Assembly: GCA_946407325.1 (NCBI GenBank)
Contig: CAMJNN010000012.1
Span: 1 to 22,223, forward strand
DNA length: 22,223 nt
Origin: an uncultured Prevotellaceae bacterium
GTDB taxonomy: Bacteria > Bacteroidota > Bacteroidia > Bacteroidales > Bacteroidaceae
Direction of reading: 5' to 3'
Below the pieces are notes generated by a model. The model was not told the DNA's origin and searched no databases. It saw nothing but the letters and a program-made list of their open reading frames with translations. A program made the translations under genes and the position numbers. Position 1 is the stretch's first letter. The number at the start of each line of letters is the position of its first letter. Shown here piece after piece: positions 1 through 8,887 of this stretch.

Positions 1-407
1 GCTTTCTCACATAAGGCTAGGATTAACGCTTTTCCGATGCCTTGATGACGGTAGGCAGGAAATACAGCCAAAGTATCTAGGTAGAATTCTCCGACTTCAG
101 TCTCGTTTTGTATTTGAGGCATGAATCCTGCCTGACTGTAGATATAGGCGAGGGTAGGTTGCCTAAGCTCTTGCAGTTGGGCGCCATCATAGCCTACAAT
201 AGCACCTGCAGCTTGTCCATCTACCTCTGCTATTAGTGCATGACGATAGCTGTATTGCGACACTTCCATCTTGGCTAATGCTTCGATGATGGATACTCCA
301 TTTTCACCACAATATTGTCGCATCATATCTTCGCCAAAGCCCAGGCAAATTACCTGGGCTATGACAGAAGCATCGTTTGTTGTTGCTTTTCTGATTTTAG
401 TATCCAT
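1..407 (-). CDS. GNAT family N-acetyltransferase (C-terminal end missing)
   Basis: The ATG lies at 405-407 on the minus strand and the frame stays open to the window edge, so about 135 N-terminal residues are visible and the C-terminus is missing. I translated it by hand; it begins MDTKIRKATTNDASVIAQVI, the usual beta1-alpha1 opening of GNAT enzymes. Near the visible end, FYLDTLAVFPAYRHQGIGKA is the acetyl-CoA binding motif A (R/Q-x-x-G-x-G/A) following beta4. The family transfers an acetyl group from acetyl-CoA to an amine; the substrate cannot be told from sequence. The start lies 5 bp downstream of the glycosidase stop codon, so the two genes are probably cotranscribed. Confidence is high for the fold and none is claimed for the substrate. 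Confidence 0.88.
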   Translation of the reverse strand, partial: MDTKIRKATTNDASVIAQVICLGFGEDMMRQYCGENGVSIIEALAKMEVSQYSYRHALIAEVDGQAAGAIVGYDGAQLQELRQPTLAYIYSQAGFMPQIQNETEVGEFYLDTLAVFPAYRHQGIGKALILALCEK

Positions 408-412
408 TTCTA

Positions 413-2965
413 TTAAAAGGTATAAGCAATTTGTTGCAGGTCTTCATCAGCAGAGCTACTGCCCACTAGCAAGGTGTAGGCACCGTTGAGCGGATGAACG
501 GTGTGAATGGTGTTGTCCCACCAGTTGAAGGTCTCGTCGGTGAGTGGGAGGGTGACATTCACGGTCTGTCCTGCAGGGATGGTGACACGCTTAAAGCCAC
601 GGAGGGTCTTCTGCGGACCATTCTTTTCGTCGTTCTTCTTGACATAGAGCTGCACCACCTCGTCGCCCGTACGCTTGCCTGTATTGGTAACAGCCACTAC
701 CACATTCTTGCCTTCGATGCGAGGAGTACCATATTGGAAGGTGGTATAGCTCAAGCCATAGCCAAACTGATAGAGGGGCTTTTCGGTCATAAAGCGATAG
801 GTGCGTCCTTGCATGCTATAGTCCTCGAAATCTGGCACCTGGTTGATGTTCTTGTAGAACGTAACAGGCAGACGGCCAGCAGGGTTATAGTCGCCATAGA
901 TAACATCGGCAATAGCAGTACCACCAGCCTGTCCGGGATACCACGCTTGAATAATGGCATCGCACGATTCGGTTTCTGGTACCATACCGATGGCTGAACC
1001 TGAGAAGTTGACATAAACCACCTTCTTGCCGGCAGCCTTGAGTGCCTTAAGCAGATTGCGCTGGATAGCAGGCAATTCGATATCTGTACGGTCGCCGCCC
1101 TTGAAACCTTCGATGGCCACAGGCATTTCCTCACCTTCGAGGCTTGGAGAGATACCTCCTGCATAGATCACTACATCAGCTTTGGCTACTTGATTGATCA
1201 CCCTTTGTGCATCGAATGCTTCATTCAGTCCGATGTCGAAACTCAGCTTGCCAGCATAGGACATATATTGGTAAGTCAGTTCGATGTTATAGTTCTTGCC
1301 TGCTTCCGTTTTGAGGGTGTAGAAAGCACTGAGGTTGTTGAGGTTGCCCACCTTCTTCTCCACTTCCTGGCCATTGATCTTCAGTACCACTGTGCCCAGC
1401 GCACCAATGCGGAACTCCACATCGGCTGTCTGTGTGGCATGGAAGGTGCCTTTATACACACAAGAGAAATCGTTTAATGGTACACCAGCTGCAAAGGCTG
1501 TGTTACCTTCGGTATAATGCGACCAAGGGGTGGTTTCACGACCTTTTACGATGGAATTACCGGTGAAGTCCTTATTGTCCCAGTATTCTACCGCGAAGCC
1601 TTTGCCAGTAGCATCATAGCACTGGTTGAAAAGACTGGTGAATACTCGGTCGGAGGTAAGGTCACAACCCTGGGTGTAGATGAGCTTAGACTTTGGCAGG
1701 CGCTGTTGCAGGGCCTTGAGCAACGTGACGGTAGTAGCAGGTACACCATTGTAGTTGCCCCATTGCATCACTGAATCATTGGCGTTGGCACCAATAACAG
1801 CCACTGTGAGGTTCTTCTTCAAAGGTAGGATGTTGTTCTTGTTCTGCAACAAAACCATGCTCTGACGAGCCATATTCAATGCCAGTTGCTGGTGTTCCTT
1901 GCTATTGAGTAGCGAGTTGGGCAGGTTGTCCCAAGGCGTGGTTTCGTCCATTTCACCCAGTTCGAAGCGAGCTTTGAGCAAGCGTTTCACACTCACGTCG
2001 ATATCGCTCTCCTTGATCTCACCACGCTGCACAGCCAATACCAGATTTCTGTAGGCCGTACCACATTCGAGGTCGGTGCCTGTAAGCACAGCAGTAGCCG
2101 ATGCTTCCGCAGCATCCATACTGGTCTCGTGGTAGCCTTTACGATAGAAATTGTCAATAGCGCCACAGTCGCTCACCACGATGCCCTGATAATCCCATTC
2201 GTTGCGCAGGATCTGCACCAGCAAGCGGTTGCTGCCACAGCAGGGATTACCTTCATAGCGGTTGTAGGCACACATTACCTCTTTTACATTTCCTTTGGTT
2301 ACCAGGTCCTTGAAAGCTGGAAGGTAAGTCTCATACAGGTCGCGAGGGTCGGTAAGGTCGGCATTATATACGTGACGGTTCCATTCAGGACCGCTGTGTA
2401 CGGCAAAATGCTTGGCACAAGCGTGCGCTTTATCATATTGTGAATCAGCTGGTCCTTGCAAGCCTCGTACTACAGCTAAACCCATAGTGCCAGTGAGGTA
2501 AGGGTCTTCGCCGTAGGTTTCTTGTCCGCGTCCCCAGCGGGGATCACGGAAGATGTTGATGTTAGGGGTCCAGAAGGTTAATCCCTGGTAACGATTAACA
2601 CTGCCTGATTCCTTAGCCAAGCGATGCTTTACACGGATCTCGTCGCTCACGGCTGTGAAGACCTCTTCGAGCAATTCGTTGTTCCACGATGCAGCCATTC
2701 CGATGGCTTGAGGAAACACGGTGGCCAAGCCGTTACGGCCTACACCATGCAAGGCTTCATTCCACCAGTCATAGGGCTTGATACCCAGACGGTCGATACC
2801 TTTTGAAGTGTTTTGCATCAGCGTTACTTTCTCTTGGAGGTTGAGACGAAGGAGTAAGTCTTCGGCACGCTCCTCAGGAGAGAGAGCAGGATTCTGATAG
2901 GGCAGTTGGGCAAAAAAGCTCATGCTACAGGCAAGCACTGCCATAGTAATGATGTGTCTTTTCAT
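413..2965 (-). CDS. Secreted GH3 glycoside hydrolase with PA14 insert, probable beta-xylosidase/beta-glucosidase
   Basis: This 850-residue enzyme removes sugars from the non-reducing ends of plant-type oligosaccharides, probably in the periplasm. Residues 1-19 look like a signal peptide (MKRHIITMAVLACSMSFFAQ). The GH3 N-terminal barrel follows: the KH pair at 185-186 helps bind substrate, and VSDCGAI places the catalytic nucleophile at Asp266. The SDCGAI form is common in xylosidase/arabinofuranosidase-type GH3 members. The GH3 C-terminal domain starts near 380 and is interrupted by a PA14 module at about 455-580 (AVEYWDN, FRIGALGTVVLKINGQ). The general acid/base is probably one of Glu610-Glu613 in PSLEGEE. 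A fibronectin-III-like domain closes the protein at about 750-845. Xylosidase is favoured over glucosidase, but sequence alone does not settle it. A Bacteroidota -7 element lies upstream on the minus strand, and the GNAT gene follows 5 bp later. Confidence 0.93.
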   Translation of the reverse strand: MKRHIITMAVLACSMSFFAQLPYQNPALSPEERAEDLLLRLNLQEKVTLMQNTSKGIDRLGIKPYDWWNEALHGVGRNGLATVFPQAIGMAASWNNELLEEVFTAVSDEIRVKHRLAKESGSVNRYQGLTFWTPNINIFRDPRWGRGQETYGEDPYLTGTMGLAVVRGLQGPADSQYDKAHACAKHFAVHSGPEWNRHVYNADLTDPRDLYETYLPAFKDLVTKGNVKEVMCAYNRYEGNPCCGSNRLLVQILRNEWDYQGIVVSDCGAIDNFYRKGYHETSMDAAEASATAVLTGTDLECGTAYRNLVLAVQRGEIKESDIDVSVKRLLKARFELGEMDETTPWDNLPNSLLNSKEHQQLALNMARQSMVLLQNKNNILPLKKNLTVAVIGANANDSVMQWGNYNGVPATTVTLLKALQQRLPKSKLIYTQGCDLTSDRVFTSLFNQCYDATGKGFAVEYWDNKDFTGNSIVKGRETTPWSHYTEGNTAFAAGVPLNDFSCVYKGTFHATQTADVEFRIGALGTVVLKINGQEVEKKVGNLNNLSAFYTLKTEAGKNYNIELTYQYMSYAGKLSFDIGLNEAFDAQRVINQVAKADVVIYAGGISPSLEGEEMPVAIEGFKGGDRTDIELPAIQRNLLKALKAAGKKVVYVNFSGSAIGMVPETESCDAIIQAWYPGQAGGTAIADVIYGDYNPAGRLPVTFYKNINQVPDFEDYSMQGRTYRFMTEKPLYQFGYGLSYTTFQYGTPRIEGKNVVVAVTNTGKRTGDEVVQLYVKKNDEKNGPQKTLRGFKRVTIPAGQTVNVTLPLTDETFNWWDNTIHTVHPLNGAYTLLVGSSSADEDLQQIAYTF

Positions 2966-2993
2966 GTTAACAAGGTTTTTGATTTATTTTCCA

Positions 2994-3001
2994 CAAATAT
3001 A
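2994..3001 (-). promoter_or_regulatory. Candidate -7 element for the GH3 gene
   Basis: Read on the minus strand this is TATATTTG, an exact match to the Bacteroidota -7 consensus TAnnTTTG. It lies 28 bp upstream of the GH3 ATG. The -33 position holds only a poor match (TTTA). Predicted from sequence only. Confidence 0.5.
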
Positions 3002-3012
3002 AATCATTTTTT

Positions 3013-3043
3013 ATTGATATTCCTAAAATAATATTTAAATTTG
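3013..3043 (+). promoter_or_regulatory. Candidate promoter for the DUF4011-helicase gene
   Basis: ATTG at 3013-3016 (one mismatch to the -33 TTTG) is followed after 19 bp by TAAATTTG at 3036-3043, an exact -7 match (TAnnTTTG). Transcription would begin near 3050, leaving a leader of roughly 20 nt before the ATG at 3072. The element is divergent from, and interleaved with, the GH3 promoter. Confidence 0.55.
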
Positions 3044-3071
3044 AGGTGCTTAACATGAAAACACAAGAAAT

Positions 3072-6000
3072 ATGGATTATATATCTTCTTTTATGAACGG
3101 GCATCAAGGCGGCTTGCGACTGGATTATCTGCCTTGCGTAAACTACTCCATGTTACTTAATAAAGTGAATACCTGCACGATGTGTGAGGTAGAGAATCAT
3201 GATACCACCAACTGGCAAGCAGTGAAGGTGAGTGTGGGTGGTGAATTCATAACTCCTATCGTACGACATATTGATTTTATAGAAGTTGGACAGCGTGTAC
3301 AGATACCAGAATTAAAGATTGAGCCGTTGCTCGATAAGCTGTTGAATATGACAGAAATGGTGGATACTGTATTTACCATCACTATCACAGCTGGAGAAGA
3401 GGTGTTGTTGACCCAAGATTTCCCCATCAGTCTGATGGCATTTGATCAGTGGACAGGTACCTCTGTTCGTCCTGAACTGTTGGCATCATTTGTGGTACCC
3501 AACCATCCGCTGATATCCAGTGTCATTGTGAAGGCATCGCAATATATGGAAAAATGGACGGGCTCGTCGGCAATGGATGAATACCAGACACAAGATCGCC
3601 ACAGGGCTCGATTGCAGGTGGCTGCCATTTATGAAGCACTACGCGAACAGGCGTTGGTATATGTGGCTCCACCAGCATCGTTCGAGCCTATGGGACAGCG
3701 GATAAGACTGGCCGACAAGGTGCTTATGGAGAAGTTGGGTACTTGTTTGGATACTACCTTGCTCTACGCTTCCTGTTTGGAGGCAGTCGGCTTATTCCCC
3801 ATACTGGTGCTGTTGAAAGGGCATGCATTCGTGGGGGCGTGGATTACGGAAGATATTTATGCTCAGAATATTGGTGATGATGCATCGTTTTTGTTGAAGA
3901 AATGTGCCGATGGGGTGAACGATATCGTGCTGGTGGAAACAACCATGCTGACATCGTCGATTAGTGTGGCTTTTGATGAAGCGGTGAAATCTGCAGTGTT
4001 GAAGCTGAAAGATGAAGACAATTTCCAGTTGTTTGTGGATGTGCATCGTTGTCGACTGAGTAATGTGAAGCCGTTGCCACAGCGTATTGAACTGAACGGT
4101 AAGTTGACGGTGGTGGAGAATGAAGGGGTGAAACATGAGAATGCCACAGAGAAGGTAGAGCGCTTGGATCACTATGCTTTGAAGATTGAGGAGGATAAGC
4201 AGACGGTGACCAAACAGACGATATGGGAGCGAAAGCTGTTGGATTTCTCATTGCGCAACAATTTGATAAATGCTAAATTAGGCAAACGCATCATACCTTT
4301 TGTGTCGTTTGGCATCGACCGTGTGGAAGATGAGTTGCAAGATGGAAAGAGTTTCTCTATGCAATCATTCCCGAAGGCACAGATAGAACCCACCGAGAGT
4401 GGTATGTATGACTCGTCGCTCCAAGTGGCCGATCTGGAGGCTCTGGCGAAGGATGAGTTGAAGAACAAACGCTTGATTTCGTTCTTGAGTGAGACGGAAC
4501 TGAAGAACGCTGTGAAGTTTCTCTATCGTATGGCGCGTACGGCAATGGAAGAGAACGGTGCCAATTCTCTGTTCTTGGCGTTGGGACTGTTGAAATGGTA
4601 TGAGAGCGAAAAGAGTGTGCAACCTCGTTATGCACCTATCTTGTTGTTGCCCGTTGATCTGGTGCGCAAGGGTGGGGAAGCTGGCTATGCGATTCGTTCT
4701 CGTGATGAGGATATGATATTGAATATCACCCTGATAGAGTTGTTGAAACAACAATTCCATATCCACCTCAAGGGCTTGAATCCGTTGCCTACCGATGGGC
4801 ACGGAGTGGATGTAAAACAGGTGTTTGCCGCTTTGCGTCAGTACCTTAGCAATATGAAACGTTGGAATGTGTTGGAAGAAACCATGCTGGGCCTGTTCTC
4901 TTTCAATAAGTTTGTGATGTGGAATGACATACATACCAACGCTTCCAAGTTGAAGTCGAACCCCGTGATTGCCACCTTGATGGAGAATAAATTGAAATGG
5001 CAGGATACTTCGGCGGGTGTTGATTCGAGGTTATTGGATAAATCTATTAAGCCACAACGATATGCCATTCCGTTAGATGTGGACTCCTCTCAGTTGGAGG
5101 CAGTGATTGATTCGGGTGATGGAAAGAGCTTTATCTTGCATGGGCCTCCCGGAACGGGTAAGTCGCAGACCATTACCAACATGATAGCCAACGCTTTATA
5201 TCAAGGCAAGCGGGTGTTGTTCGTGGCTGAGAAAATGGCCGCATTGGAAGTGGTACAGAAGCGACTCAAGAAAATTGGACTCGACCCGTTCTGCTTGGAG
5301 ATGCACTCAAACAAGATGACGAAACAACACTTTCTGGCACAGATGCAGATGGCGTTGGATGCGGCACATATACAATCGCCCCAGGAGTTTGAGAGTGCGG
5401 CTAACCAGCTGTACGAGCATCGTTTAAAGATGATAAGTAACATCGAGGCCTTGCACAAGGTGTTGCCTTCAGGATTATCACTTTACGACTATATCATACG
5501 CTACCTGTCCATTAAATATGATGAGGAACTGCTGAATGATTTGCCCGACTTGAAGTTGGTGAATGTGGATAAACTGAACGAATGGGAGAACTATATACGC
5601 AGTTTGGATGCTGTATTCCAGCTTACGGGGCATCCTTCAGATCATCCGTTGCGAGGACTGGAGCCTCATGATGCTCGTCTGGAAACCACTAATAGGGTGA
5701 AGGAAACCCTGCAGAAATACAGTGAGGCATATGCTGATCTCAAGAGAGCAAGTGAGTCGTTTGTGAAGAAGATATTTAACTCTGGCACAGACGATAGCAT
5801 GGAGGAACTTGAAGGATTGATTAAATTTGTTACTGCCCTGGATAATTCCTATATCATGAATGGCAGTTTGATGAAGTTAGCAGCCGACCAAGACTTCAAG
5901 AAAGAGTTTGTTGAGGTGGTGACATCCGGCAGAAAGCGTGATTTGCTGAAGCAACAGTTGCAACGACAGTGTACTGACGGCATATTCGACATTCATCCCG

Positions 6001-8873
6001 AGAGTCTGTTGGAAGAATGGAAAAACATTCAGAAGAAATGGTTCTTGATAAGGTTCTTCTCTAAGCGTTCGTTCATGAATAAGATGATAGTGTATGATGC
6101 TCACTTAAAGCCAGAGGGTGTGGTGGAACTGCTGGAGAATGTGGACAGCTATCAGAAGAATGCCAAGAGAGTGGATGACTATCGTGATTTGCTTCAGGAG
6201 ACTTTCGGACCGTTGGTAAGGAATGACCACCAGGACTGGACCAAGATAGAACAATCGTATAACGCTGCTCCACAGGTGATTCAGTTCATGGTGGACTTTG
6301 CCAATAAGCATGATTTGAGTTATGCAACAGTAAGGGATATGTTCTTGGAAAAGACGGGTAGTGACCTGCCTATGTTTAAACAGCAATATGGAGGTGAGAT
6401 GAAGGAACTGCTGAATCTGAGTCTCTTACACAAACAGCAGAAATCAATGATGGCTACCTTTGCTATCATAACACTGCCTCAAGAACAGATCTCCACCAGT
6501 ATTCCAAATACGTTGGATCGCTGGATACTGAACTATGACAAGGTGAAGAACTGGTGCCAGTGGGTAACACGTAAGCGTGAGTTGGAGGCCGAACACCTGC
6601 ATTGTGTGTGCGAATATATTGAAGAGGAACATAAGGATGGAACAGAAGCGGCTCAGGCTTTGCTCAAGGGCATCTATCATCAGCTCATCCTAATGACGGT
6701 GGATGGCGATGAGCATCTTCGTATGTTCAATGGATTAATTTTCAGTGAATTGGTTGAGAAATACCGCAAAGAGACAGCTGCTTTCCAGGAACTCACAAAG
6801 AAGGAACTGTATTGTCGCCTGGCTGCCAATGTGCCGTCGCAGACAATGGAAGCTGCTGCTAACTCGGAGATGGGTATCTTGAAACGCAACATTGCCAATG
6901 GCGGTCGAGGTACGACTATCCGTAAAATTATCGACCAGATTCCTACCTTATTACCCCGACTTTGTCCGTGTATGTTGATGAGTCCTATTTCTGTGGCGCA
7001 ATACATTGACCTTGACAGAGATAAGTTTGATATTGTAGTATTTGACGAAGCTTCTCAGATGCCTACCAGTGAGGCTGTGGGTGCTATAGCCCGAGGTAAA
7101 GCGCTGGTGGTGGTGGGCGACCCAATGCAGATGCCGCCTACAAGCTTCTTTGCTACTTCTGCTGTAGATGAAGAAGAGGCGGAAATTGATGATATGGACA
7201 GCATCCTCGACGACTGTATCACATTATCGGTTCCTTCGCGTTACCTCACTTGGCACTATCGTAGTAAGCATGAAAGTTTGATAGCTTTCAGTAACTCGCA
7301 GTATTACGATGGACGACTCTATACCTTCCCATCTATCGATGATCGCTTGTCCAAAGTGTCGTTAGTGCAGATCGAGGGTACTTATGATAAAGGTCGTACA
7401 CGAAGCAATCCTGCTGAAGCAAAGGAGATTGTGCAGGAGGTAATCAGACGCTTGTCTGACGAAAAACTGAGCAAATACAGCATAGGTATCGTTGCATTCA
7501 GTAAGGTGCAACAGAGTTTGATAGAAGACTATCTGGATGATGAGTTGGCCAAGCATCCTGATTTGGAGTTGAAGGCTAATCAAAGCGACGAACCTATCTT
7601 TATTAAGAACCTGGAGAATGTACAGGGCGACGAACGTGATGTGATTTTGTTCTCGGTGGGCTATGGACCCGACAAGAACGGACATGTGTCAATGAATTTC
7701 GGCCCATTGAATAACGAAGGTGGTGAACGACGACTGAATGTGGCCGTATCGCGTGCAAGATATGAGATGATGGTGTTCTCTACCTTGAAGGCTGAGCAGA
7801 TCGATCTGCGCCGTTCGAATGCCAAGGGTGTGGTAGGTTTGAAACGATTCCTTGAGTTTGCCGCTAAGGGTATGCAAGTATTGCCTACCGTCAGTACATC
7901 ACAGTTGCAGGCAAGCGAAGTTATCAATGAGTTGGCCGATGCACTGAAGGAGCGTGGCTATCAGGTAGATAAGATGGTTGGTAAGTCGAACTTCCGCATT
8001 GATTTGGCGATTGTTGATCCTCGTGACCCAGATAAATATCTGATGGGTATCTTGACAGATGGATTGAGCTATTATAATACCAAGACCACCCGTGATCGTG
8101 AGATTTGTCAACCCAACGTACTGCGTATGTTGAACTGGAACTATATGCGCGTATGGTCGGTAGATTGGTTCCAAGACAAAGAAAGGGTTTTGAAGATTAT
8201 CATCGAAAAGATCTATGACCTGCTGCATCCAGAGGAAGCAAAAAAGAAAAAGAACAATGAAGAACAAGTCGTCCAATTGAAGATATTCAGCGTGGCTGAC
8301 GAACCTATATCAAAGGCGGTAAACTTGCGTGAGAAAGTGTATAAGACTGCTCCGCTCAGAGCATCGACGTCACAACCTGATATTGAACGTGTGGTAAGGA
8401 ATGCTGCCAAGGTGAAAGAGCAGCTGACACAGATTATCACGGTTGAACAGCCTGTAACGAATAATTATCTTTACAAGCGTATAGCCACCTTGTGGAACAT
8501 GCAGCGTGTAACACCACGATTGCAGAGCTTGGTGGACTCACTGTTGCCGAGTTTCTATATGGATCCGATGAGTGATGGCAAAAACAATGTGTATTGGATA
8601 GACAAGGTGGTGGCGTTCGATTATTCTTACTATCGTGTAGAGTCGAAACGAGATATTTCCGATGTGCCTGTGATAGAATTGATGAATGCTGCTCTCTATG
8701 CTGTAGAGCAACAGATATCCATCCCCCGTGAAGACTTGAAGAAGGTGGTGGCCACACTATTGGGATTCAGTCGCAAGGGCTCTAATGTAGATTTGGCAGC
8801 AGAGAAGGCCATAAACCAACTGGTAAGAACTGGTAAATTGAAGGAAGAGAATGGTAAACTATCAATAATTTAA
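3072..8873 (+). CDS. Giant DUF4011 / SF1 helicase / Vsr-like nuclease protein, Hhe-like anti-phage candidate
   Basis: The protein has 1933 residues. Residues 1-330 hold a transglutaminase/papain-like patch: GTCLDTTLLYASC (Cys225), KGHAFVGAWI (His251), then VLVETTML as a possible third-residue region. DUF4011 begins near 384 (WERKLLDFSLRNNLI). The SF1 helicase follows: Walker A GPPGTGKS at 691-698, a long helical insert, Walker B DEAS at 1325-1328, GDPMQMPP from 1349, then WHYRSKHESL, ENVQGDERD and LNVAVSRAR (motifs IV-VI). A Vsr/MTES_1575-type endonuclease domain spans about 1615-1725 (RIDLAIVDP with Asp1644, TDG with Asp1663, RVWSVDWF). The C-terminal 200 residues resemble DUF3320. Gao et al. 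(2020) described DUF4011-helicase-Vsr (Hhe) as a single-gene anti-phage system; defence here is inferred from that architecture. Met8 is an alternative start. The MBL gene follows after 14 bp. Confidence 0.9.
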   Translation: MDYISSFMNGHQGGLRLDYLPCVNYSMLLNKVNTCTMCEVENHDTTNWQAVKVSVGGEFITPIVRHIDFIEVGQRVQIPELKIEPLLDKLLNMTEMVDTVFTITITAGEEVLLTQDFPISLMAFDQWTGTSVRPELLASFVVPNHPLISSVIVKASQYMEKWTGSSAMDEYQTQDRHRARLQVAAIYEALREQALVYVAPPASFEPMGQRIRLADKVLMEKLGTCLDTTLLYASCLEAVGLFPILVLLKGHAFVGAWITEDIYAQNIGDDASFLLKKCADGVNDIVLVETTMLTSSISVAFDEAVKSAVLKLKDEDNFQLFVDVHRCRLSNVKPLPQRIELNGKLTVVENEGVKHENATEKVERLDHYALKIEEDKQTVTKQTIWERKLLDFSLRNNLINAKLGKRIIPFVSFGIDRVEDELQDGKSFSMQSFPKAQIEPTESGMYDSSLQVADLEALAKDELKNKRLISFLSETELKNAVKFLYRMARTAMEENGANSLFLALGLLKWYESEKSVQPRYAPILLLPVDLVRKGGEAGYAIRSRDEDMILNITLIELLKQQFHIHLKGLNPLPTDGHGVDVKQVFAALRQYLSNMKRWNVLEETMLGLFSFNKFVMWNDIHTNASKLKSNPVIATLMENKLKWQDTSAGVDSRLLDKSIKPQRYAIPLDVDSSQLEAVIDSGDGKSFILHGPPGTGKSQTITNMIANALYQGKRVLFVAEKMAALEVVQKRLKKIGLDPFCLEMHSNKMTKQHFLAQMQMALDAAHIQSPQEFESAANQLYEHRLKMISNIEALHKVLPSGLSLYDYIIRYLSIKYDEELLNDLPDLKLVNVDKLNEWENYIRSLDAVFQLTGHPSDHPLRGLEPHDARLETTNRVKETLQKYSEAYADLKRASESFVKKIFNSGTDDSMEELEGLIKFVTALDNSYIMNGSLMKLAADQDFKKEFVEVVTSGRKRDLLKQQLQRQCTDGIFDIHPESLLEEWKNIQKKWFLIRFFSKRSFMNKMIVYDAHLKPEGVVELLENVDSYQKNAKRVDDYRDLLQETFGPLVRNDHQDWTKIEQSYNAAPQVIQFMVDFANKHDLSYATVRDMFLEKTGSDLPMFKQQYGGEMKELLNLSLLHKQQKSMMATFAIITLPQEQISTSIPNTLDRWILNYDKVKNWCQWVTRKRELEAEHLHCVCEYIEEEHKDGTEAAQALLKGIYHQLILMTVDGDEHLRMFNGLIFSELVEKYRKETAAFQELTKKELYCRLAANVPSQTMEAAANSEMGILKRNIANGGRGTTIRKIIDQIPTLLPRLCPCMLMSPISVAQYIDLDRDKFDIVVFDEASQMPTSEAVGAIARGKALVVVGDPMQMPPTSFFATSAVDEEEAEIDDMDSILDDCITLSVPSRYLTWHYRSKHESLIAFSNSQYYDGRLYTFPSIDDRLSKVSLVQIEGTYDKGRTRSNPAEAKEIVQEVIRRLSDEKLSKYSIGIVAFSKVQQSLIEDYLDDELAKHPDLELKANQSDEPIFIKNLENVQGDERDVILFSVGYGPDKNGHVSMNFGPLNNEGGERRLNVAVSRARYEMMVFSTLKAEQIDLRRSNAKGVVGLKRFLEFAAKGMQVLPTVSTSQLQASEVINELADALKERGYQVDKMVGKSNFRIDLAIVDPRDPDKYLMGILTDGLSYYNTKTTRDREICQPNVLRMLNWNYMRVWSVDWFQDKERVLKIIIEKIYDLLHPEEAKKKKNNEEQVVQLKIFSVADEPISKAVNLREKVYKTAPLRASTSQPDIERVVRNAAKVKEQLTQIITVEQPVTNNYLYKRIATLWNMQRVTPRLQSLVDSLLPSFYMDPMSDGKNNVYWIDKVVAFDYSYYRVESKRDISDVPVIELMNAALYAVEQQISIPREDLKKVVATLLGFSRKGSNVDLAAEKAINQLVRTGKLKEENGKLSII

Positions 8874-8887
8874 AAAGTTAAAATTAG

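Noticed and set aside
494..997. Long open frame on the plus strand inside the glycosidase gene
   Set aside because: It lies antisense to the strongly supported GH3 gene, has no family motif and is explained by codon bias of the real frame.
4172..4934. Several overlapping minus-strand open frames inside the helicase gene
   Set aside because: Low-complexity His/Ser/Gln-rich translations without promoters or motifs; they are shadows of the 1933-codon gene.
3072..8873. Mobile-element or phage origin of the giant helicase gene
   Set aside because: No integrase, transposase, direct repeats or attachment site at its borders, and no obvious codon or composition change against its neighbours; transfer remains possible but is not visible.
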